Shown: one piece after another, positions 1-7,219 of the stretch
Layout: every line of letters starts with the position of its first letter
Numbering within the stretch: the stretch's first letter is position 1
DNA from: DATKXU01 sp035528905
Lineage (GTDB): Bacteria > Armatimonadota > UBA5829 > DTJY01
Direction: 5' to 3'
NCBI GenBank assembly: GCA_035528905.1
Contig: DATKXU010000015.1
Location: 1-31,970 of the forward strand
Length of the DNA: 31,970 nucleotides
Translations under genes and position numbers: made by a program
The notes under the pieces: model-generated
The model's input: only the letters and a program-made list of their open reading frames with translations
What the model was told of the DNA's origin: nothing
The model's database searches: none

Positions 1-117
1 CAGTATATCAAAGACCAGTTCAACCGCTACCTTGGAGAATCCAACCGCCAGCCGCTGATGGCCCATGGGTGGCGCTCCGCATCCCAGATGCTCCGTCATT
101 ACCAGGAGGTGGTGTAA
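1..117 (+). CDS. C-terminal end of an unidentified protein (partial)
   Basis: Frame 1 is open from the first base and ends in TAA at 115-117, giving 38 residues that end SASQMLRHYQEVV. The rest of the gene lies outside the window. I do not recognise the family from this tail, so no function is given. It lies upstream of, and on the same strand as, the sugar-module genes that follow and may belong to their operon. Confidence 0.6.
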   Translation, partial: QYIKDQFNRYLGESNRQPLMAHGWRSASQMLRHYQEVV

Positions 118-120
118 CAC

Positions 121-231
121 ATGTTTGACAAACCTACAATCCGGCTGGGAAAGGGCGGCTGGCTCATATGCAACCTGAGGCTGTGCGAAATAAGCCGACG
201 CAGGGGGGACTTGTGTACAAGGAAATCGTGA
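121..231 (+). CDS. short reading frame, 36 residues, possible remnant
   Basis: An ATG four bases after the previous stop is preceded by a good Shine-Dalgarno sequence (AGGAGGTGG, about nine bases upstream). The frame then runs only 36 codons, beginning MFDKPTIRLGKGGWL, to TGA at 229-231. The good initiation context with such a short product suggests either a small protein or the head of a gene cut short by a frameshift or deletion. Another frame stays open across the same stretch, which fits decay. No domain is recognisable. Confidence 0.35.
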   Translation: MFDKPTIRLGKGGWLICNLRLCEISRRRGDLCTRKS

Positions 232-315
232 TCGCGCCGTCGAAATTGCCAGAGAGCAAACTCGGCGGCAGGGCGTCAAGAACGCCCGCCGGGCGGGGAA
301 TAAGAGGAGGAACGT

Positions 316-1023
316 ATGACAAGACGCTTGACAGCGCTGTGCATCGCTTTGGTCGCGCTATCATCCATAGCGATTTCGGCAGGCGCCACACCCCTGAACA
401 CACTCACTCCAGCGGAAAAGGCGGCCGGATGGAGACTTCTGTTCGACGGCAAGACTTTGAACGGCTGGAAGGTAACTGGCAATCCAGAAGGCTGGGCTGT
501 GCAAGACGGAGTTATCGCGAATCTCGCCGAGGCTGGCCACATGCTCATCAGCGAGGAGGAATTCGGTGACTTCATACTCTCCGTCGAGTACAAACTCGAG
601 GAGCGCACAAACAGTGGGATATTCTTCCGCATAGCTGACTTGCGCGACTCAGTCCAGACCGGCATCGAACTGCAGCTCATAGATTCCAAAAAACCCAATG
701 TGATCAACCAGTTTAGCTGCGGCTCCATCTACAATTGTCAGGCGCCGATGAAGCATGTCTGCAAGCCCGCCGGGGAATGGAACAAGGTCGTCCTAACTTG
801 CCGCGACAACTTGATATGGATAGACGTGAACGGTAAGCGCACCCTCTATATGAACTTGGACAGGTGGACCACACCCAAGATGAACCCCGATGGCACGCCC
901 AACAAGTTCAAGACGGCATACAAGGATATGGCGCGGAAGGGCTACATCGGCTTCCAGGACCACGGCCGCAAAGTGTGGTTCCGCAATATCAAAATCAAGC
1001 TGCTGCCGAAGCGGTGTAACTGA
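316..1023 (+). CDS. exported DUF1080 protein (3-keto-glycoside hydrolase/lyase-like)
   Basis: This is a 235-residue protein with an N-terminal signal peptide (about residues 1-24, hydrophobic core ALCIALVALSSIAISAGA) followed by one DUF1080 (3-keto-disaccharide hydrolase-like) beta-sandwich. Typical features are GWRLLFDGKTLNGWKV near residue 40, the EEFGDFILSVEYKL strand, the NSGIFFRI segment and the closing VWFRNIKIKLL. The start is backed by GAGGAGG seven bases upstream. Members of this family cleave or eliminate 3-keto-glycosides. The next genes encode a Tat-exported oxidoreductase that could make the keto intermediate and a TIM-barrel isomerase, so a role in periplasmic glycoside breakdown is likely. 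The exact substrate cannot be read from the sequence. Confidence 0.85.
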   Translation: MTRRLTALCIALVALSSIAISAGATPLNTLTPAEKAAGWRLLFDGKTLNGWKVTGNPEGWAVQDGVIANLAEAGHMLISEEEFGDFILSVEYKLEERTNSGIFFRIADLRDSVQTGIELQLIDSKKPNVINQFSCGSIYNCQAPMKHVCKPAGEWNKVVLTCRDNLIWIDVNGKRTLYMNLDRWTTPKMNPDGTPNKFKTAYKDMARKGYIGFQDHGRKVWFRNIKIKLLPKRCN

Positions 1024-1059
1024 GGATAGATAGCCATTTCAACGAGGAGACGGGAGACA

Positions 1060-2415
1060 ATGGGAAACGAGGAGACCAGCAGGCTGAGCAGACGGGATTT
1101 CCTCAAGACCACCTCGGCGGCGGCTGTCGCGGCCGGAATAGGCATGTCCATCGGCGTCGCCGGGGCGCAGGCGATCGAGAAGCCGGTATCGGCGAACGAA
1201 AAGATCACGCTCGGCATCATCGGTCTCGGCGGCCGCGGCAGGGCTTTGCTGGCAGGCTTCTTCAAGCAACCGGATGTGCAGATCGGCGCGGTATGCGATG
1301 TGTACGACCTGCCTATTCAGGCTGTGCAGGACCTACTGGAACTGGAGGGCCGCAAGGCGAGGGCCTACAAAGACTTCCGTAAACTCCTCGAGCAGAAAGA
1401 CATTGACGCGGTGGTAGTCGCCACGCCTCCCCACTGGCATCCGCTCATCTCGATATACGCATCCCAGGCAGGCAAGGATGTCTACTGCGAAAAGCCGATG
1501 TCCCGGTATCCCGCCGAAGCAATCGCCATGGCGAAGGCCGCCCGCGATAACAAGCGAGTGACCCAGGTGGGAACGCAGATTCACGCAGGCGAGAACTTCC
1601 GCCGGGCCGTGGAGATCGTTCGCTCAGGGATGCTCGGCAAGATCATGTCGGTGCGCGTGATCTTCACTACCAACGAATATCCAGGCGGGATAGGCCGGCC
1701 TGAAGATACCGAGCCGCCCGAAGGGCTCGACTGGGATATGTGGTGCGGCCCCTGCTCGAAGGTCCCCTTCAATACCGCCCGGTTCGAACTCGGACAGCAT
1801 CGGTACTTCAAGGAGTATGTGGGGAGCTGGCTCGGCGAGCTCGGCCCGCATATCGCAGACCTGCCGTTCTGGGCGATGGATCCGGGCCAGCCGCTTGCGG
1901 CGTCGGCATCCGGCGGCCGGTTCGTGGCGGACGACATAGGCGACATACCGGACACTCTCGACGTGCTGTGGGAGTTTCCCGGCTTCACCATGACCTGGAT
2001 GCATACCGCGGGGAACAGCTACAATTTCGGTTTCGGTCGCCCGCCCGATCACGGACGCAGGCTCGGCGTGATGTTCCACGGGGCGAAAGGCACCCTGCTC
2101 GCCGACTATGGTACGCACACCGTAGTCTCTGAGGGCGATGCCTTGAAAGATGTCCCGCCGCCGGAGCCGAGCATTCCGCCGTCACCGGGGCACGATCGCG
2201 AGTTCCTCGATGCGATCAAGACGCGCGAGCAGCCGCCGTGCAACTTCGACTACCATCTGCCGCTTGCGATTGCGCTGAACCTGGGGCACATATCGCTCGA
2301 CGCCGGACGCAAGGTGCATTGGGATGCGGAGAAGGGCGAAATCGTCGGCGACAAGGAAGCCAACGCCCTCGTGAAGCCCAAGTACCGAAAGCCCTGGACG
2401 TTCCCGAAGGTGTGA
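1060..2415 (+). CDS. Tat-exported Gfo/Idh/MocA family oxidoreductase
   Basis: The product has 451 residues. A twin-arginine signal (LSRRDFLKTTSAAAVAAGIG, about residues 9-28) precedes a Rossmann NAD(P) domain with the fingerprint LGIIGLGGRGRALLAG, and the family lysine motif is intact in GKDVYCEKPM. The C-terminal half is the usual alpha/beta substrate domain. Such enzymes oxidise or reduce sugars and sugar derivatives with bound NAD(H). Tat export of the folded protein with its cofactor fits a periplasmic enzyme using a tightly bound nucleotide. It sits 36 bases after the DUF1080 gene and has a GGAGAC-type ribosome site. It probably forms, or acts on, the 3-keto sugar handled by its neighbours; the substrate is unknown. 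Confidence 0.88.
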   Translation: MGNEETSRLSRRDFLKTTSAAAVAAGIGMSIGVAGAQAIEKPVSANEKITLGIIGLGGRGRALLAGFFKQPDVQIGAVCDVYDLPIQAVQDLLELEGRKARAYKDFRKLLEQKDIDAVVVATPPHWHPLISIYASQAGKDVYCEKPMSRYPAEAIAMAKAARDNKRVTQVGTQIHAGENFRRAVEIVRSGMLGKIMSVRVIFTTNEYPGGIGRPEDTEPPEGLDWDMWCGPCSKVPFNTARFELGQHRYFKEYVGSWLGELGPHIADLPFWAMDPGQPLAASASGGRFVADDIGDIPDTLDVLWEFPGFTMTWMHTAGNSYNFGFGRPPDHGRRLGVMFHGAKGTLLADYGTHTVVSEGDALKDVPPPEPSIPPSPGHDREFLDAIKTREQPPCNFDYHLPLAIALNLGHISLDAGRKVHWDAEKGEIVGDKEANALVKPKYRKPWTFPKV

Positions 2416-2420
2416 TACCG

Positions 2421-2528
2421 GGATGGGGAGACCAGAGTGTGGGAGTGTGGGAGAAAGGTTGTGTGGGAGTATGGGGGTGTGGGCGTGGGAGAAAGGGAGG
2501 CTGGGAGAAAGGGAGAATGGGAGAGACA
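2421..2528 (+). repeat. G-rich low-complexity spacer repeat (GTGGGAG words)
   Basis: The spacer after the oxidoreductase is almost free of C on this strand and is built from variants of GTGTGGGAG, GGGAGAAAGG and GTATGGGGGTGTGGG. The same vocabulary recurs, partly inverted, at 29214-29289, so it is a dispersed family and not local slippage alone. Consecutive G runs could form G-quadruplexes; that is inference. Confidence 0.7.
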
Positions 2529-2545
2529 ACGTCGAACGTCCAACT

Positions 2546-2587
2546 TGGAACCTGAAACCTGGAACCTGAAACCTGGAACTTGAAACC
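2546..2587 (+). repeat. three tandem 14-bp units, TGGAACCTGAAACC
   Basis: Units lie at 2546-2559, 2560-2573 and 2574-2587; the third has one C-to-T change. A related palindromic form is present upstream of secA at 14414-14466. It lies between two genes of the same module and may overlap the upstream leader of the isomerase gene. Confidence 0.85.
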
Positions 2588-2627
2588 CCGATCCCTTACG
2601 CAACACGCTCTACGAAAGGGTGCTTCC

Positions 2628-3524
2628 ATGAACAGACGTGAGTTTCTCGGACAGGCGGCGAAGACGGCGGGCGTGTTGGGGCTTGCCGCCAGCCCGTTAC
2701 AAGTTGAGGCGGACGATCCAAGGAGTCAGAGGATGCAGAGGAAACCTGAGTTGAAGAAGGCGCTGATTCTCTCCATGCTCCCGGCGGACCTCAGTGTAGA
2801 GGATAAGTTCCCGCTTGCCGCGGATGTCGGCTTCCAGGGCATGGAGGTCGCGCCTGTAAGCGATCCGGCGGAGATAGAGGCTCTGCGCAAGGCATCGGAG
2901 AAATCCGGGATTCCGATTCACTCGATCATCTTCGGCGGATGGCGCTCGCCGCTTTCCAGCGGGGACCCTGAGGTCGCCGAGAGGGGACTGAACGAGGCGA
3001 AAGCGGCTCTCCAGTGCGCGAAGGAGCTCGGCGCGGACTCCTTGCTGCTAGTGCCGGCGCTCGTGAATGCCCAGACCCGATACAAGGACGCTTACGAGCG
3101 CTCGCAAGAACGGATCAAGGGCCTGATTCCCCTCGCCGAGAAGCTGGGCGTAGTGATAACCATCGAAAACGTCTGGAACAACTTTCTCTACAGCCCGCTG
3201 GAGTTCGCCCGATACGTGGATTATTTCAAGAGCCGATACGTCCAGGCATACTTCGATGTCGGAAACATCGTGGCATTCGGCTGGCCGGAGGATTGGATAC
3301 GAACCCTCGGCAAGCGCATCCGCAAGGTTCACCTGAAGGACTTCAAGCGCGAAGGCAGGCAGTGGACGAATCTGCGCGATGGCGATGTGAACTGGCCGGA
3401 AGTCCGCGGGGCGCTCGACGAAGTGGGCTATTCGGGCTACTTGACGGCTGAGCTTCCCGGCGGCGACGAGAAGTACCTCCGCGACCTCTCCTCCCGCATA
3501 GACAAGATCATCGCGGGGGAGTAG
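2628..3524 (+). CDS. Tat-exported sugar isomerase/epimerase-like TIM-barrel protein
   Basis: The product has 298 residues. ATG at 2628 is chosen because it puts a Tat signal (MNRREFLGQAAKTAGVLGLA) at the N-terminus; an upstream ATG at 2580 lies inside the repeat region. The mature part is an AP-endonuclease-2/xylose-isomerase-like barrel. Metal-ligand-type motifs are visible as VITIENVWNNF, YFDVGN, KVHLKDF and LTAELPGG. In 3-keto-glycoside pathways a protein of this fold rehydrates or isomerises the product released by the DUF1080 enzyme, which matches the gene order here (DUF1080, oxidoreductase, isomerase). The substrate remains unknown. Confidence 0.82.
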   Translation: MNRREFLGQAAKTAGVLGLAASPLQVEADDPRSQRMQRKPELKKALILSMLPADLSVEDKFPLAADVGFQGMEVAPVSDPAEIEALRKASEKSGIPIHSIIFGGWRSPLSSGDPEVAERGLNEAKAALQCAKELGADSLLLVPALVNAQTRYKDAYERSQERIKGLIPLAEKLGVVITIENVWNNFLYSPLEFARYVDYFKSRYVQAYFDVGNIVAFGWPEDWIRTLGKRIRKVHLKDFKREGRQWTNLRDGDVNWPEVRGALDEVGYSGYLTAELPGGDEKYLRDLSSRIDKIIAGE

Positions 3525-3586
3525 GCGCTTGCGAGCAGGCTAAGCCGCATGTCGTCACCCACTAGTTGTACGGGTCCTGCCCTGCA

Positions 3587-3616
3587 TTGACTTCCCATCG
3601 CTCCGGCAGATATACT
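3587..3616 (+). promoter_or_regulatory. sigma70-type promoter of the lar operon
   Basis: TTGACT (3587-3592) and TATACT (3611-3616) are separated by 18 bases, with transcription expected to start near 3623. This favours the larE start at 3716 over any start upstream of or inside the promoter. Confidence 0.7.
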
Positions 3617-3715
3617 AGCCGTGTGATGGCTGCCTGCACTGGAAGGCCGTACGTCCGAATTCCAGGCCGTGAGGCACAGCCGTCTTCATGGCCTGTTTGC
3701 TGCGAGAATGACTTC

Positions 3716-4576
3716 GTGGAAACACCGAGCCGCGATGCTCTGCAAGAGAAATACGAACGCTTGAAAGATGCACTCCGGCAGATGGGAAGCGCACTGGTCG
3801 CGTACTCAGGCGGAGCGGATAGCACTTTCCTGATGAAGGTCGCGCGCGATGTCCTTGGCAACCGGGCCGTCGCTGTCCTGGCCGATTCGGAGATACATCC
3901 GCCTAGTGAGACCGAGGCAGCGAGAGAGCTTGCCCGCGCGTTGGGTTTTCGGCTGATAGACATCCATACCGACGAGCTCAGCAATCCAGCATTTGCGCGG
4001 AACGACCCTGACCGCTGCTATCACTGCAAGATCGAGCTACTCCGAAAGCTGAAGCAGATCGCCGCGGAGGAAGGGCTGGGCTGGGTGGCGCACGGTGCGA
4101 ACGCCGATGACCTGCATGATTACCGGCCAGGCCAGAAGGCGGCGGAGGAATTGGCCGTCCGGGCGCCGCTCCAGGAAGCAGGGCTGACAAAGGCGGAAAT
4201 CCGATCGCTCTCGAAGCAGCTCGGCCTGCCGACGTGGGATAAGGCGTCGTCTGCGTGCCTCGCGTCGCGGCTGCCTTATGGGATGCAGATCACGCCCCAA
4301 GCCCTACGGCAGATTGACGAGGCGGAGAAGCTGCTGAGAAGCCTCGGATTCCAGCAGGTCAGAGTCCGCCACCACGGAACAGTCGCGCGGATCGAAATCG
4401 AGGCTGAGGAGCTGCCGAGGCTGTTATCGCCCGATCTTCGGAAGTTGGTCGCAGATCGCCTGAAGGGGTTGGGCTACCTCTACGTTACGGTGGACATCGA
4501 GGGCTACCGAACCGGCAGCATGAACGCGGTTTTGCAGACTCAGGAACGTCACGGCGAGGGCCCGGGAGAACGTTGA
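3716..4576 (+). CDS. larE: LarE, ATP-dependent sulfur transferase for the Ni-pincer cofactor
   Basis: LarE activates the carboxylates of the biscarboxylated nicotinate nucleotide with ATP and supplies sulfur during synthesis of the nickel-pincer nucleotide. The 286-residue product has the PP-loop SGGADS at residues 31-36, RCYHCK at 100-105, and Cys181 within SSACLASRLPYG, the position of the sacrificial cysteine in LarE. The GTG start at 3716 gives the family's usual length and N-terminus (EKYERLKDALRQMGSALVAYSGG). The longer frame from 3566 would begin inside the promoter. larB follows 21 bases downstream. The extra cysteine pair leaves open whether this is a one-cysteine or an iron-sulfur type LarE. 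Confidence 0.93.
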   Translation: METPSRDALQEKYERLKDALRQMGSALVAYSGGADSTFLMKVARDVLGNRAVAVLADSEIHPPSETEAARELARALGFRLIDIHTDELSNPAFARNDPDRCYHCKIELLRKLKQIAAEEGLGWVAHGANADDLHDYRPGQKAAEELAVRAPLQEAGLTKAEIRSLSKQLGLPTWDKASSACLASRLPYGMQITPQALRQIDEAEKLLRSLGFQQVRVRHHGTVARIEIEAEELPRLLSPDLRKLVADRLKGLGYLYVTVDIEGYRTGSMNAVLQTQERHGEGPGER

Positions 4577-4597
4577 GCGTTCCTCTTTGGCGTCCTA

Positions 4598-5368
4598 ATG
4601 GATCAAATGGAGAAGATTGATTCGCTGAACGAAATACTGAAGCGCGTGAAGTCAGGCGAGATTTCGGTTGACGAAGCAGTTGCCAGGCTGCGGAACCTGC
4701 CGTATGAGGATCTCGGCTACGTCAAGATTGACCACCACCGCTGCCTGCGCACCGGGTTTCCCGAGGTCGTCTTCTGCCAAGGCAAGACCGGCGACCAGAT
4801 CGTGGAAATCCTGAAGCGTATGGCCGCGCGGAATCCCATCGTCCTCGCTACGAAGGCAAGCGAAGATATCTACGAAGCCGTGCGCCGTGAGCTGCCGCAC
4901 GCAACGTATCACAACGCAGCGCGCATGATAGTCGTCCGCAGTCCCGAGTCCGCTCCTGAGAGTAAGGCGGACGACGAGAAGTACATCCTCGTCATCACCG
5001 CGGGAACCGCGGACATTCCCGTGGCCGAGGAAGCCGCCGTAACCGCGGAAGCGATGGGAAGCAGGGTCGAGCGGGTCTACGACATCGGAGTCGCCGGCCT
5101 GCACCGGCTGCTGGACCAAAAAGGCAAGCTGGACAACGCGAATGTGATCGTAGTAGTCGCCGGGATGGAAGGCGCGCTCGCCAGCGTCGTCGGCGGATTG
5201 GTAAGCAAGCCCGTGATCGCGGTGCCAACTAGCGTGGGATACGGCTCAAGTTTCGAGGGGCTGGCGGCGCTGCTGACGATGCTCAACACGTGCGCCGAAG
5301 GCATCGCAGTGGTGAACATAGACAACGGCTTCGGCGCCGGCTACTTCGCACATTTGATTAACAAGTAG
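4598..5368 (+). CDS. larB: LarB, pyridinium-3,5-biscarboxylate mononucleotide synthase
   Basis: LarB carboxylates nicotinic acid adenine dinucleotide and splits its phosphoanhydride, the first step of nickel-pincer nucleotide synthesis. The 256-residue protein has an N-terminal helical part with VDEAVARLRNLPYEDLGYVKID and HRCLRTGFPEVVFC. Its C-terminal half resembles the PurE/AIR carboxylase fold, with VITAGTADIPVAEEAA, GMEGALASVVGGL and the closing VPTSVGYGSSFEGLAAL. The ribosome site is weak; a second in-frame ATG three codons later is possible. It sits between larE and larC in the same direction. Confidence 0.94.
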   Translation: MDQMEKIDSLNEILKRVKSGEISVDEAVARLRNLPYEDLGYVKIDHHRCLRTGFPEVVFCQGKTGDQIVEILKRMAARNPIVLATKASEDIYEAVRRELPHATYHNAARMIVVRSPESAPESKADDEKYILVITAGTADIPVAEEAAVTAEAMGSRVERVYDIGVAGLHRLLDQKGKLDNANVIVVVAGMEGALASVVGGLVSKPVIAVPTSVGYGSSFEGLAALLTMLNTCAEGIAVVNIDNGFGAGYFAHLINK

Positions 5369-5402
5369 AACACAGAAGCACAGAAGGGCTGTGAGGAAGT
5401 CA

Positions 5403-6578
5403 GTGAGAATCGCCTACTTCGACTGCTTTGCCGGGATCAGCGGTGACATGACGCTTGGGGCGCTGCTTGATGCCGGCGTGGACGAGGCGCAGTTCCGCCG
5501 GGAGCTTGGCAAAATCGAGGGGATCGAATTCGATCTCCGAGTCTCCAAGGTCCTCAAGAAGTGCATACAGGCCACCAATGTTCAAGTTCTGACTAGAAAC
5601 GAACGCGGTCATCGGAAGCTGAAGGACGTCTCGGACATCATCAACTCGAGCGAGCTGTCCGAGACGGTCAAGGCCCGCGCCGTTGATGCCTTCCGCCGTT
5701 TGGCCGAAGCCGAGGCCGCCGTCCACGGAAGCACCCCTGAAGAAGTTATGTTCCACGAGGTCGGCGCGGTAGATGCAATCGTTGACATCGCCGGCACGGC
5801 TGTCGGGACCGAGCTCCTGGGCATCGAGCGCATCGTCTGCTCCCCGCTCCCGATGGGCCGGGGCTTCGTCGAGACGGCGCACGGCAAGATTCCCCTGCCC
5901 GCTCCGGCGACTGTCGAATTGCTGAAGGGCGTTCCGGTCTACTCTGCAGGAATCGAGGGCGAGCTCGTAACACCCACCGGGGCGGCGCTAGTCCGCACGC
6001 TCGCATCGGACTTCGGCGAGATGCCCGCCATGACCGTCCAGGCCATAGGCTGCGGAGCAGGTAAGGCCGAATTCCCGTTCCCGAACGTGCTTCGGATATT
6101 GGTCGGCGAGGCATCTGCTGAAATGGCCCTGCCGAGAACCGATAGGGTCTCGGTCGTCGAAACCAATATTGACGACATGAACCCGGAGTTCTACGACTTG
6201 ATCTTCGACAGGCTGTTCAAGGCCGGGGCGCTCGACGTCTACCTCACCCCTGTCTACATGAAGAAGAGCCGGCCTGCGACTCTCCTCAGCGCGGTTTGCC
6301 CGATTGACCGGACGGAGGACATCATACATGTCATGCTGGCGGAGACGACGACGTTCGGCGTGCGGATTTCGAGCGCGTACAGGCGATGCCTCGAGCGGAA
6401 ATGGGAAACCGTGACCACCAGGTTCGGCGAGGTGAGGATGAAGGTCGGCATTATGGGAGGCGCGCAGATCACCGCTTCGCCGGAATATGAGGATTGCAGA
6501 AAGGCGGCGGAGGTCCACGGCGTCCCAGTACGTCTGGTATACGACGAGGCAGTTGCACGCTACTACAACGGCAGATAA
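5403..6578 (+). CDS. larC: LarC, nickel-inserting cyclometallase
   Basis: LarC inserts nickel into the pincer nucleotide in a CTP-dependent reaction. The product starts RIAYFDCFAGISGDMTLGAL, the standard LarC N-terminus, and continues through HEVGAVDAIVDI, the LPAPATVELLKG segment and ETNIDDMNPEFYDLIFDRLF to a complete C-terminal domain, about 391 residues. GTG at 5403 is chosen because GAGG lies six bases upstream and the N-terminus then matches the family; GTG at 5391 is the alternative. It is one uninterrupted frame, unlike the split larC1/larC2 of Lactiplantibacillus, where a ribosomal frameshift joins the halves. Confidence 0.94.
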   Translation: MRIAYFDCFAGISGDMTLGALLDAGVDEAQFRRELGKIEGIEFDLRVSKVLKKCIQATNVQVLTRNERGHRKLKDVSDIINSSELSETVKARAVDAFRRLAEAEAAVHGSTPEEVMFHEVGAVDAIVDIAGTAVGTELLGIERIVCSPLPMGRGFVETAHGKIPLPAPATVELLKGVPVYSAGIEGELVTPTGAALVRTLASDFGEMPAMTVQAIGCGAGKAEFPFPNVLRILVGEASAEMALPRTDRVSVVETNIDDMNPEFYDLIFDRLFKAGALDVYLTPVYMKKSRPATLLSAVCPIDRTEDIIHVMLAETTTFGVRISSAYRRCLERKWETVTTRFGEVRMKVGIMGGAQITASPEYEDCRKAAEVHGVPVRLVYDEAVARYYNGR

Positions 6579-6610
6579 GGGCGGCGGACTTCGTAAAAGG
6601 AGAAAGGCTA

Positions 6611-6925
6611 ATGATAGTTACCACCACACCCAGCATCGAAGGCAAGAGGATTACGAGTTACCTGGGCATCGTGACCGGGGAAGCGATTCTGGGCGCGAAT
6701 ATCATGAAGGACCTGTTCGCCAGCATCACCGACATCGTCGGCGGCAGGTCGGCAGCCTATGAAGAGGAGCTTTCCCGTGCCCGGCAGATGGCGCTCGACG
6801 AGATGGCAGACAGGGCCGCTGCGATGGGCGGCAACGCCGTCATAGGCGTAGACCTCGACTACGAGATCATCCGCCAAGGTATGCTCATGGTAAGCGCAAG
6901 CGGCACGGCGGCGCTCGTCGAGTAG
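6611..6925 (+). CDS. YbjQ/UPF0145 family protein
   Basis: This 104-residue protein matches the YbjQ (UPF0145, putative heavy-metal-binding) family over its full length: YLGIVTGEAILGANIMKDLF, then GGRSAAYEEELSRARQMALDEM and the glycine-rich GGNAVIGVDLDYEI. Known structures are small oligomers with no established activity. The ATG has AAGGAG upstream. It starts 32 bases after larC and on the same strand. A link to nickel handling is tempting but rests only on position. Confidence 0.85.
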   Translation: MIVTTTPSIEGKRITSYLGIVTGEAILGANIMKDLFASITDIVGGRSAAYEEELSRARQMALDEMADRAAAMGGNAVIGVDLDYEIIRQGMLMVSASGTAALVE

Positions 6926-7184
6926 CGCTCCTTGCCCCACTTACGCTCACATGCTATAACCCGGATAGATAGTCCCTTCCATCGCAGATTTATGAAACAA
7001 TCTCCGGTCCAAAGCGTTTTATAAAGGGGGAGCCTCGCCGCATACGCTTGTCTGCGCCGGTAGGCGCGAATCGGCGGATGGTGGGCTTCCGTCGGATAGG
7101 GTCTGTAGCGTACCCGCTACTTCGTTGCAGACCGGGTGGGCTAAGGCCTTCCGTCCCAGTATTCCAATCCCACACGCGACCGGG
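6926..7184. other. non-coding spacer with several hairpins
   Basis: No convincing gene is seen. The stretch contains a GCGCC/GGCGC hairpin (7054-7067), a two-stem structure at 7100-7133 (GGTCTG and CAGACC enclosing TAGCG and CGCTA), and two imperfect copies of a GGTGGGCTTCCGTC-like sequence near 7080 and 7136. It may be a decayed repeat or a structured leader for the next gene; I cannot decide. Confidence 0.45.
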
Positions 7185-7190
7185 TATAAT
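7185..7190 (+). promoter_or_regulatory. -10 element TATAAT ahead of the ThuA-DUF1080 gene
   Basis: A perfect TATAAT follows CGGG and lies 35 bases before the ATG. The hexamer 17 bases upstream (TTCCAA) is a poor -35 match, so the promoter may rely on an activator. The same CGGGTATAAT string occurs ahead of the CvpA-CAP gene at 13231-13240. Confidence 0.5.
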
Positions 7191-7219
7191 GAGGCAACTA
7201 ACTTGAATTGGGGGTAGTG

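Noticed and set aside
2546..2587. CRISPR array
   Set aside because: Units are 14 bp, directly tandem and without spacers; there are no cas genes.
3566..3715. Longer N-terminus for LarE starting at 3566
   Set aside because: The extension covers the -35 and -10 elements, has no LarE similarity and would precede the predicted transcription start.
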